Part shown: piece after piece, positions 16,997 through 23,952 of the stretch
Layout of the letters: each line of letters opens with the position of its first letter
Numbering within the stretch: position 1 is the stretch's first letter
Assembly (NCBI GenBank): GCA_002069975.1
Contig: MWCJ01000028.1
Location: forward strand, 1 to 35,567
Length of the DNA stretch: 35,567 nt
Direction: 5' to 3'
Source: Bacteroidetes bacterium ADurb.Bin217
Lineage (GTDB): Bacteria; Bacteroidota; Bacteroidia; Bacteroidales; UBA1715
Made by a program: the position numbers and the translations under genes
Notes under the pieces: model-generated
The model's database searches: none
What the model saw: the letters and a program-made list of their open reading frames with translations, nothing else
What the model was told of the DNA's origin: nothing

Positions 16997-18730
16997 ATGT
17001 TACAAAAAGTTTTTTTAGCTCTTTTCGCAGTATTATCGTGTAATATGTCATTTTCTAACAATCCCCCAAAAACATCTAAAAATCCTATAGCTATGGATAC
17101 TTCGTGGAAACAATTGAGCTTGCGTGAAAAAATTGGTCAAACTATGATGGTAACTACCGATTTATATGCACAAAAGAAAATTGGCAATGGAAATCTTAGT
17201 GACTTTTTTGCAACATATCCTATTGGAGGTTTTTTTGTAGCTCAATGGCATTTTACGTATCAAAAACCCGATGATTTAGTATTCGAAGAATTTATTCCCC
17301 GTATAATGCGAGAATACGATGCTGCGTCAAAATACCCTTTGTTTTTCAGCGAAGATTTCGAACGTGGTGCCGGATATAATTACAATACCTGCACAAAACT
17401 TCCGGTGCTTATGACAGTAGGTGCCGCTAACAATAAAGATTTAGCATATGCATACGGCAATATTGTAAGTGCCGAATCGCGTTCTATGGGTTTTAATTGG
17501 CTGTTGCATCCGGTTGCCGATTTAAATATGAATCCGTTACACCCTTTGGTAATTGAACGTGCTCTAAGCGACAATGCCGAACGAGCGTTGCCTCTGTTGC
17601 AAAGTCAATTGCGTGCTATGAAAGATAATAATGTAATATCTACCATTAAACATTTTCCGGGTGATGGTGCAACTATTTGCGACCAACATTTAATTACTTC
17701 GGCTAACAATTTATCAATGGAAGAATGGAAAAAAACATTTGGCAAAATATTTCAAACACTTATAAACGAAGGAGCTCCAACTATTATGGTAGGTCATTTA
17801 CAATTTCCTGCATATCAAAAAGAAACAATTGACGGAGAAATACCACCGGCAACTCTTTCGCGCGAAATTATGCAACAACTCTTAAAAAAAGAAATGGGTT
17901 TTAAGGGTGTGATTGTGTCAGATGCTATGAATATGGGAGGAGCTTCGGGTTTTTACGACAATGCTTTAGAAGCTTCGGTTCAATGCTTTGTTGCCGGTGC
18001 CGATATGATTTTATGGCCTTCGTTGGCATACATGGATACTGTAGAAGCACGAATTTTGCGTGGCGAAATTCCAATGGAACGTCTCAACGATGCTGTAGAG
18101 CGAATTTGGGCTCTTCGCGAATCGTATGGCTTACTTGCAAAAAAGAGTGTAATAGCCCAACCGCTTGCAGCAAATCATAAAGAGTATGTAAATACACACA
18201 TGACCGATTTATCGAACAAAGCAGTAACGCTTATTCAAGATAAAAATACCGACATACCATTATCGCCGGCTAAAACTAAAAAAATATTTATGGTTAACAT
18301 TAGCCATAACGATAAACGTGCAGTATTGCAAACCATGAAAAAAGAATTAGAAAATCGCGGATTCGAAGTTCGTTTAGAACATGATTTTCATTTATACAAT
18401 TGGGAATGGCGTTGGGATTCCTTAGCTCAATACGATAAATTTATTGTATGTTTTGAAAACAAATATTTTGATCCTATAGGTTCACCATTGCTTAAAGATA
18501 AAGAAGCTTATTGCTTATGGAGTATCAAAAATTTACCCAAACATAAAGTTATAGCAGTATCCTTCAGCAATCCGTATTACAATACATTTTATTTAAAAAC
18601 AGCACCATTGTTACTCAATGCATATAGCAGCGACGAATACATGCAAAAAGCTGTAGTGAAAGTACTTATGGGCGAAGTTAAACCTACGGCACAAAGTCCG
18701 GTCAATTTGTATCATCAAAATATGAAATAA
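16997..18730 (+). CDS. secreted glycoside hydrolase family 3 protein (beta-N-acetylhexosaminidase-like)
   Basis: 577 residues from ATG at 16997, where MLQKVFLALFAVLSCNMSFS is a signal peptide; a TTG ten codons earlier (16967) would spoil it. The GH3 N-terminal barrel is clear: LREKIGQTMMVTTDLY, FFSEDFERGAGYNYN, ISTIKHFPGDGATICDQHL (near residue 220) and GVIVSDAMNMGG, whose Asp (about residue 312) is the expected nucleophile. The KHFPG-DG-x4-D-x-H motif is NagZ-like. From about residue 390 there is a C-terminal GH3 domain (SNKAVTLIQDKNTDIPL). It probably removes beta-linked N-acetylglucosamine or other sugars in the periplasm or outside. Two exported unknowns follow 5 and 23 bases apart. Confidence 0.9.
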   Translation: MLQKVFLALFAVLSCNMSFSNNPPKTSKNPIAMDTSWKQLSLREKIGQTMMVTTDLYAQKKIGNGNLSDFFATYPIGGFFVAQWHFTYQKPDDLVFEEFIPRIMREYDAASKYPLFFSEDFERGAGYNYNTCTKLPVLMTVGAANNKDLAYAYGNIVSAESRSMGFNWLLHPVADLNMNPLHPLVIERALSDNAERALPLLQSQLRAMKDNNVISTIKHFPGDGATICDQHLITSANNLSMEEWKKTFGKIFQTLINEGAPTIMVGHLQFPAYQKETIDGEIPPATLSREIMQQLLKKEMGFKGVIVSDAMNMGGASGFYDNALEASVQCFVAGADMILWPSLAYMDTVEARILRGEIPMERLNDAVERIWALRESYGLLAKKSVIAQPLAANHKEYVNTHMTDLSNKAVTLIQDKNTDIPLSPAKTKKIFMVNISHNDKRAVLQTMKKELENRGFEVRLEHDFHLYNWEWRWDSLAQYDKFIVCFENKYFDPIGSPLLKDKEAYCLWSIKNLPKHKVIAVSFSNPYYNTFYLKTAPLLLNAYSSDEYMQKAVVKVLMGEVKPTAQSPVNLYHQNMK

Positions 18731-18735
18731 TTCGT

Positions 18736-19227
18736 ATGATTAAAAGCATACTCTGTATAGTATTTATGTGTGCAAGCATACAAATGCAAGCACAGCCGCA
18801 AGCCCGAACAGGTGCGACAAAAAATACAGTGTATGCTACAGTAGGTTCTACCGTAACTTTTATGGCTATGGCTCTTAATTTTGAGCGAAATCTAATAATT
18901 AACCCCGCTTTTCAGTTTTTGGTACGTGGAGGATTTGGCAGATACTCACAAATATGGTCAGACGAAGGCAAGTTTATGCATGCTTCTATTGTAACCCTCC
19001 ATGGGAAGACGTATAATCTTATAGAAACAGCTTGGGGAGTTACCAGATTTCGGTCAAATTACGGATTTTCCAAACAAATTGATGGTGAATATGTAGATGT
19101 GCCGTTTCGCTGGTATCCATCGGGATATATTGGGTATCGATATAAAAATCCTCGCAAGCATTTTATGTTGCGAGCAGGAATTGGGTGGCCCGACCAATTA
19201 AGTGTAGGATTAGGCTTTTCTTTTTAA
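18736..19227 (+). CDS. exported protein of unknown function, probable small beta-barrel
   Basis: 163 residues with signal peptide (MIKSILCIVFMCASIQMQAQ). The mature part is rich in aromatic and glycine residues in alternating pattern (FQFLVRGGFGRYSQIW, WYPSGYIGYRYKNP, FMLRAGIGWPDQLSVGLGFSF) and ends in Phe, which are marks of an outer-membrane beta-barrel. Family not recognised. It starts 5 bases after the GH3 stop, so it is translated with it. Its job may be tied to cell-envelope glycan handling, but this is only context. Confidence 0.6.
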   Translation: MIKSILCIVFMCASIQMQAQPQARTGATKNTVYATVGSTVTFMAMALNFERNLIINPAFQFLVRGGFGRYSQIWSDEGKFMHASIVTLHGKTYNLIETAWGVTRFRSNYGFSKQIDGEYVDVPFRWYPSGYIGYRYKNPRKHFMLRAGIGWPDQLSVGLGFSF

Positions 19228-19250
19228 TACATAGTAACATATACAAACAA

Positions 19251-20537
19251 ATGTCAAAAAAAATATTCGGAATTCTTTGTGCAATGTTTGGTACATTTTC
19301 ATTGTTTGGTACTAACGATATTACCCAATTAGACAAAACAATGCGCGATTTTGGTTCGTTGTTTCTTCCTAATTATTCGAGCTCAATTTCTATTACTGAG
19401 TATATGATTACCCTTGAAGAAATGCGTGCTTTTGCTCCGTCTAACTTTGATTCTGTATATGTTCAAAAAACTTATACTCAACAAACCGACAAAGCCAAAC
19501 GAGTGTTTGAGCATACCCGTCAACAAACACAACATTTCACCAAAGTGATTGGTTACGATACTATAACTCGCACTATTGGAGCACACAAATATTTTTTGGC
19601 AGGAATTATATTTTCGACACAAAGCCCCTTGCAAGACGTTCAAGAAAAACGACGATTGTTTGCAAAATTTGTAATTGTAGGCAACACCTTACGATTGTGG
19701 GGAAAAGTTCAAATTATGACAGATTTAGAATTTTATCAAACTGAATTATATGAAATATATGACGATAGACAATCCGAATGTTTTAACGTGCTTGTTTCTA
19801 AAGGAATAGCCTATACCGATTCTAACTATGGATTTGTTCCATACCAAAAAAAACAATTATGGGGCCTACAACGATTCGACAAAACTATAGTAGTACCTGC
19901 TCAATTCGATTCGCTCTATTCGTTCAGAAATGGTGTAGCTTTGGTAAAAAAAGGAAAAGAATACAACCTTTTAAAACCCGATGGCACCTATGTACTATCA
20001 TCGTGGAACAGACATATTTATTGCACCCACAACGACAGCACATATACCTATTGGCAATGGCAATCAAACAATTCATATACTCCTATAGAACTTCCTGTTG
20101 CAGCACCTACAATTCGTAAAAACAATCAATTTTCCGAACAATATTTTGGCACCAAATCTATTATAAGCAGACCTATTGAAGAACCCTGTAATCCTCGTAA
20201 TTTTGAAATATTTAATTCGCAAACCAATTCACGCATAGCTGTGTTTAACAATTATGATAGATTTGAACGATGCGGCGACTACTTTTTTGGTATTCAACAA
20301 GACACATCAATTGTAGTAGACACTTCGGGAACTATCCTTTTTTCGTCGCAACATACATGTAAACCACATGTTCCGGGATATATTATTGTGTTTAACCGAA
20401 CTACCCGATTATTCGGCGTGTACTGTCCATATACCAAGCAATATATTGAACCCGAACATTGGTTTATACTACCCGTAGAACGCGACAAATTTTTTATATC
20501 TTGTAATTCGTTGTGTGCTATACAATATATACAGTAA
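19251..20537 (+). CDS. exported protein of unknown function with WG-repeat-like segment
   Basis: 428 residues from ATG at 19251 (MSKKIFGILCAMFGTFSLFG is a signal peptide); the upstream extension of the frame overlaps the previous gene and is not signal-like. The middle (about residues 205-255: KKQLWGLQRFDKTIVVPAQF, then DSLYSFRNGVALVKKGKEYN) resembles WG-repeat beta units, and a later stretch (GYIIVFNRTTRLFGVYCPYT) looks like another one. No catalytic motif is seen. Third gene of the GH3 unit, 23 bases after its neighbour. No terminator follows; intergenic repeats begin within 30 bases. Confidence 0.6.
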   Translation: MSKKIFGILCAMFGTFSLFGTNDITQLDKTMRDFGSLFLPNYSSSISITEYMITLEEMRAFAPSNFDSVYVQKTYTQQTDKAKRVFEHTRQQTQHFTKVIGYDTITRTIGAHKYFLAGIIFSTQSPLQDVQEKRRLFAKFVIVGNTLRLWGKVQIMTDLEFYQTELYEIYDDRQSECFNVLVSKGIAYTDSNYGFVPYQKKQLWGLQRFDKTIVVPAQFDSLYSFRNGVALVKKGKEYNLLKPDGTYVLSSWNRHIYCTHNDSTYTYWQWQSNNSYTPIELPVAAPTIRKNNQFSEQYFGTKSIISRPIEEPCNPRNFEIFNSQTNSRIAVFNNYDRFERCGDYFFGIQQDTSIVVDTSGTILFSSQHTCKPHVPGYIIVFNRTTRLFGVYCPYTKQYIEPEHWFILPVERDKFFISCNSLCAIQYIQ

Positions 20538-20692
20538 AACTTTTCTGAAATATTCCCATAGAGATATTGCTGGTGTTTGAAAAATTGGAATGACATTATT
20601 TCCTTCCACCCACTACGGGATAGGACTCCTGTGGATATTTGGTGTTCTACCGATATGGTACCCATAACAGGGTAATTCGATTATAATTCATG

Positions 20693-20906
20693 GTTTTGAG
20701 GTACAACATTGCTCCGTTAGGTGCAAAAGCTCGGTAGAAATCGTTTAATCCGGGATTATTGCCGTGCCGTGAGGTGCGGAACAAACGTATTCAATGTCGG
20801 AATGTCTTAGTGTCTGATTGTCTAAAGGTCATAGAAATAAGCCCTTAGAGATTTCTCACTTCACGTTGTTACGCTCGAAATGACATATGATTGTTGTTGG
20901 TAGGGA
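20693..20906. repeat. long intergenic repeat, copy 1 (214-bp identical core)
   Basis: Identical base for base to 22611-22824. The similarity continues upstream with mismatches to about 20550 (against about 22475). The right part contains AGAGATTTCTCACTTCACG, then ACGCTCGAAATGACA, which is the reverse complement style of the GTCATTYCGA...AATCTCT sequence at the left end of the second copy. The unit therefore has related inverted ends. No ORF is preserved. It lies between the WG-like gene and the nuclease gene. Confidence 0.9.
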
Positions 20907-20941
20907 AGGGAAAAGCGGCTTCGCCGCTTTTCCCTTCCCTA
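20901..20941. repeat. perfect 19-bp-stem hairpin with TTC loop
   Basis: TAGGGAAGGGAAAAGCGGC (20901-20919) and its exact complement (20923-20941) enclose three bases. It starts at the end of repeat copy 1 and is absent from copy 2, so it was inserted or lost after duplication. It could stop transcription in both directions, though there is no T run beyond the stem. Confidence 0.8.
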
Positions 20942-20959
20942 AATAGCTTCTATGTAACA

Positions 20960-21001
20960 GTCATTCCGACTGAAAGGAGGAATCTCTCTGGAGATATTGC
21001 T
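20960..21001. repeat. fragment of the left end of the same intergenic repeat family
   Basis: GTCATTCCGACTGAAAGGAG and the following bases match the left end of copy 2: 24 identical bases from CCGACTGAAAGGAGGAATCT at 20966, versus 22454. A third, truncated member of the family, next to copy 1 and just downstream of the nuclease stop. Confidence 0.75.
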
Positions 21002-21045
21002 GAATTAACAAAATTTTTATTATACACACTCTATTTGCATTAAAC

Positions 21046-22203
21046 TCATTCCCCCTCCTCCAATTGTTTCAATTCTTTTGCAATAAAGTTCTCGAGTTCG
21101 GCTTTGCTTGGCAGTTGTACCAAGTATTTCGAAACAAATACTTCGTTCGAAAGGCCTGTGGTAGTGTATTCTACTAACGAATCGTTTTTGTCGGCACATA
21201 AAATTATTCCTACAGGAGGATTGTCGCCTTCGGTTTTTTCGTTTTTCGCAAAATAGTTTAAATACATATTCATTTGTCCTGCATCGGCATGGTCGAAACT
21301 GCCAATTTTAAGGTCAATTAAAATATGGCATTTAAGTATGCGGTGGTAAAATACTAGGTCAATGCGGTAATGCTTATTGTCGAAAGTTATTCGTTTTTGC
21401 CGAGCTTCGAAACAAAAACCTCTGCCCAATTCTGTTAAAAAGGTTTGCAAATGGTTTATAATAGCTTGCTCTAAATCGGTTTCGGTATATTGGGGTTTTT
21501 CTTCTAAACCTATAAATTCAAGAAAAAATGGATTTTTTATTATTTCTGCAATTGTTGGCTTATCGGCTTTAAAGTTTTTTACAACTTGTTCTTTATCGTT
21601 AGATAATCCCGTACGTTCGTACAACATAGTGTTAATTGCTCTGCCAAGTTCACGTGCACTCCAATTGTTTTTTATTGCTTGTACTTCGTAAAAAGAGCGT
21701 TTAAGCGTGTCGTCGATATTTATTAATTCAACAAAATGCGAAAAGTGTAATGTACTCAATAATACTTCAGGCTCAAATGATAGTTCGTTTTTTTGAATTG
21801 TAGAAGATATTCCCGACACTGTTGGGAATATTTTTGAGAGACTTTCAAATTGATGTTCCAATTTTCCCGACACTGTCGGGAAAATTCCATTGGACTGATT
21901 ATTAGTATTTTGTAATTTTATCGACACTGCCGATAATATGTGAGGATAGGTTATATAAAATTCTCGAAATCTATACAACTGTGTATTAGATATACCTTTA
22001 ATGTGTTTTAAACGAGAAGCAAGAGAATTAATAGTATTTGCTCCATATTCGGCTCTATCGGCTCCATTTTGCTCGTATTCAACAATGTAATATCCTATTA
22101 AAATATTACGCATAGTAAGTAAATTATTTACTTGCCGAACTGCAACAAGTTGTAATTCGTTATGTACAACTTCTATTTGTGCTACTAATTGCTCGAAATT
22201 CAT
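21046..22203 (-). CDS. DUF1016 / YhcG-type PDDEXK nuclease
   Basis: 385 residues. The N-terminal helical DUF1016 domain (about 1-115) includes LLTMRNILIGYYIVEYEQNG and the conserved AEYGANTINSLASRL. The C-terminal nuclease-like domain (about 225-375) includes RIDLVFYHRILKCHILIDLK, in which D and the D-x-K strand fit a PDDEXK core, then GQMNMYLNYFAKNEKTEGDN and PPVGIILCADK. The linker (about 100-150) is unusual: it contains IFPTVSGKLEHQ and IFPTVSGIS, encoded by palindromic DNA. The family is found in accessory and defence-like settings and is thought to be a nuclease; substrate unknown. It overlaps a small upstream ORF by 4 bases and sits between long repeats. Confidence 0.88.
   Translation of the reverse strand: MNFEQLVAQIEVVHNELQLVAVRQVNNLLTMRNILIGYYIVEYEQNGADRAEYGANTINSLASRLKHIKGISNTQLYRFREFYITYPHILSAVSIKLQNTNNQSNGIFPTVSGKLEHQFESLSKIFPTVSGISSTIQKNELSFEPEVLLSTLHFSHFVELINIDDTLKRSFYEVQAIKNNWSARELGRAINTMLYERTGLSNDKEQVVKNFKADKPTIAEIIKNPFFLEFIGLEEKPQYTETDLEQAIINHLQTFLTELGRGFCFEARQKRITFDNKHYRIDLVFYHRILKCHILIDLKIGSFDHADAGQMNMYLNYFAKNEKTEGDNPPVGIILCADKNDSLVEYTTTGLSNEVFVSKYLVQLPSKAELENFIAKELKQLEEGE
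21807..21936. repeat. three hairpin repeats inside the DUF1016 coding region
   Basis: Three related inverted repeats with the shared core CGACACTG: arms at 21807-21814/21824-21831 (8 bp), at 21860-21872/21874-21886 (13 bp, perfect, one central base) and at 21918-21923/21931-21936 (6 bp). They keep the reading frame and encode similar peptides (IFPTVSG twice and a weaker ILSAVS). They lie in the linker between the two domains, the place where extra residues do least harm. Confidence 0.85.
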
Positions 22204-22412
22204 TGTACTGCTTGTTTTAGTTGGTTCAACAACATAGTACTTTTTTCGAACGAAGCATGAGACATTTCCATTAATTCTGATATTAATTTTCCTTCATTTT
22301 TTCTAATTTGAAGAAGTTCTTCTCTTGGAATTACTTGACTATTCAATATATTTTCTGCATTACTCATCTTATGAAAAACATGTATTCCTGGTATCATTTT
22401 TTCCTTACACAT
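22200..22412 (-). CDS. small helical protein of unknown function coupled to the DUF1016 gene
   Basis: 70 residues, or 55 if translation starts at the ATG at 22367 (MSNAENILNSQV). Its TGA overlaps the ATG of the nuclease gene (ATGA at 22203-22200), so the two are translationally coupled. It is charged and probably helical (LLQIRKNEGKLISELMEMSH), with no membrane segment or known motif. The pairing of a tiny gene with a nuclease resembles toxin-antitoxin or immunity layouts, but that is inference. It could also be the broken 5' part of a longer gene. Confidence 0.5.
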   Translation of the reverse strand: MCKEKMIPGIHVFHKMSNAENILNSQVIPREELLQIRKNEGKLISELMEMSHASFEKSTMLLNQLKQAVQ

Positions 22413-22610
22413 AAGACAAATATATATAAATTTTAATGGTTTTCATATAACATCCGACTGAAAGGAGGAATCTCTCTAGAAATATTACTAGTGTTTGTAA
22501 AATGGAAATACCATTATTTCCTTCCACCCACTACGGGGCAGAACTTCTATGGAAATTCGGTGCTCTACCGATATGGTACCCCTACCGGGGCAATTCGATT
22601 ATAATTCAAA

Positions 22611-22824
22611 GTTTTGAGGTACAACATTGCTCCGTTAGGTGCAAAAGCTCGGTAGAAATCGTTTAATCCGGGATTATTGCCGTGCCGTGAGGTGCGGAAC
22701 AAACGTATTCAATGTCGGAATGTCTTAGTGTCTGATTGTCTAAAGGTCATAGAAATAAGCCCTTAGAGATTTCTCACTTCACGTTGTTACGCTCGAAATG
22801 ACATATGATTGTTGTTGGTAGGGA
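22611..22824. repeat. long intergenic repeat, copy 2 (214-bp identical core)
   Basis: Exact match to 20693-20906 at an offset of 1918 bases and in the same direction; diverged similarity extends left to about 22475, and a left end (GACTGAAAGGAGGAATCTCT, 22457-22476) is kept. Together the copies bracket the nuclease and its small partner gene. After 22824 the copies diverge: here there is no 19-bp hairpin. Confidence 0.9.
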
Positions 22825-22878
22825 GGGTATTCTATGTATTCAGCACTGATACATAACATGTGTTATGCACTGGTGGTT

Positions 22879-23493
22879 TTATTTTTTATTATATTTGTTA
22901 TCATAATATTCGTCATTCCATCTGTAATATACACTCAAATTTCTTTCCCAGTTTAATTCTATTTGTCTCTTTATTTTATTAAATAATCTTTCTGCAGTAA
23001 TGTTATCATTTTCTCTATACATTTTTTGAATTTTTGGAATTCTACTGGAAACATATTTATCAGGAGATTTTGGAATTTGATATTTACCTGCCCAAATTAA
23101 ATAAGTCTGTAATCTCTCAATTAAATCAGAATCAATTGAGTCTAATGACTTAAAATTGCATTTTAGCATCTCAACAATTCCATGTCCCCCATGTGTTCCC
23201 CATTTATATATTTTTAGTTCATCTGTATCTATAAAATCAGGTTTAATTGAGACAATAAGTCCTTTGATTATATTTTCAAATGATAAGCTTAGCAAAAGCA
23301 TATAAGAATCTATTAATCCCATGACCATATCAGTTAATTCATCTGGAATTTCATGCTTTCCATGTAAATGATTAACCAATTCTTTATGGATTATATTTGC
23401 TGGAATCAAGTGTCTTTCTGCTTTTTGAACACACGAATAAGCATCATGAAGTAATACAAAATATAAATCTTCAATATTTTGTTTAGTTTCCAT
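22879..23493 (-). CDS. protein of unknown function, helical, cytoplasmic
   Basis: 204 residues, no signal peptide. Mostly helical by composition; notable pieces are RHLIPANIIHKELVNHLHGK, a long hydrophobic helix (about 58-88, MGLIDSYMLLLSLSFENIIK) followed by KWGTHGGHGIVEML. The general build recalls HEPN-like helical proteins, but I cannot point to the R-x4-6-H motif, so no function is claimed. It is a lone gene beside the long repeats and the nuclease, and its base composition is a little more AT-rich than its neighbours. Probably accessory. Confidence 0.55.
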   Translation of the reverse strand: METKQNIEDLYFVLLHDAYSCVQKAERHLIPANIIHKELVNHLHGKHEIPDELTDMVMGLIDSYMLLLSLSFENIIKGLIVSIKPDFIDTDELKIYKWGTHGGHGIVEMLKCNFKSLDSIDSDLIERLQTYLIWAGKYQIPKSPDKYVSSRIPKIQKMYRENDNITAERLFNKIKRQIELNWERNLSVYYRWNDEYYDNKYNKK

Positions 23494-23684
23494 ACTTATA
23501 TGTTAAATCAAGTACGAGTGCCATTTCTTTACCGATTGTGCGTAACTCCTTTATATATTTTAATCTATCCTACATATCAACATTCCCTTAATATGTAATT
23601 TTTCTTCAACCCCCAAATATATACAAAAATACCTATACCGCAAATGAAATAATACATACTTTTTCCAAAAAAATTTCGAAACTC
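23494..23684. other. intergenic spacer before the ilv promoter
   Basis: About 190 bases between the start of the unknown gene (minus) and the ilv promoter (plus). AT-rich; I see no ORF, strong hairpin or RNA gene. Confidence 0.4.
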
Positions 23685-23714
23685 TTGACTTTGAAAAATT
23701 ATGACGTATATTTG
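23685..23714 (+). promoter_or_regulatory. promoter of the ilv operon
   Basis: TTG (23685-23687), a 19-base spacer and TATATTTG (23707-23714): a near-perfect Bacteroidota promoter. RNA should begin about 23720, ten bases before the leader peptide ATG, leaving a 230-base leader before ilvD. Confidence 0.65.
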
Positions 23715-23731
23715 CTCAACAGAAAATTAAA

Positions 23732-23797
23732 ATGAATAGAATAATTAACATAGTGCTTGTCGTGGTAGTCATTTCTTCAATACAGAGAAAGGTGTAA
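23732..23797 (+). CDS. ilv operon leader peptide (attenuation)
   Basis: A 21-codon ORF, ATG to TAA. Its sequence begins MNRIINIVLVVVVIS: of 21 residues, 12 are Ile, Val or Leu (five Ile, six Val, one Leu), with a run from codon 7 to 14. It lies 156 bases before ilvD, is followed by a mutually exclusive antiterminator/terminator pair and follows a good promoter. This is the layout of ilv leader peptides: ribosomes stall at Ile/Val codons when the charged tRNAs are scarce. No homology is claimed; the call is from composition and position. Confidence 0.85.
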   Translation: MNRIINIVLVVVVISSIQRKV

Positions 23798-23838
23798 CTG
23801 CGTAAGTATATGTAAAAAAATATGTAAAGCACCATTCT
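23786..23838 (+). promoter_or_regulatory. antiterminator pairing of the ilv attenuator
   Basis: AGAAAGGTG (23786-23794, last sense codons and stop region of the leader peptide) can pair with CACCATTCT (23830-23838) in 8 of 9 positions. The second segment includes most of the 5' arm of the terminator, so both structures cannot form together. A ribosome stalled in the Ile/Val run leaves 23786-23794 free; one that reaches the stop codon covers it. Confidence 0.65.
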
Positions 23839-23862
23839 CTTATGAGTTTGGTGCTTTTTTTT
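23826..23862 (+). terminator. attenuator terminator of the ilv operon
   Basis: AAAGCACCA (23826-23834) pairs with TGGTGCTTT (23849-23857) around a 14-nt loop, followed by T to 23862. It lies between the leader peptide and ilvD, so it must be read through for the operon to be expressed. Confidence 0.85.
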
Positions 23863-23952
23863 GCAAAAAAATGTACATTTGGCAACTAATATTGAATTTC
23901 AACAATGTAACGTGAATTAATAATTCATAATTAAAAATTAATAATTAAAATT

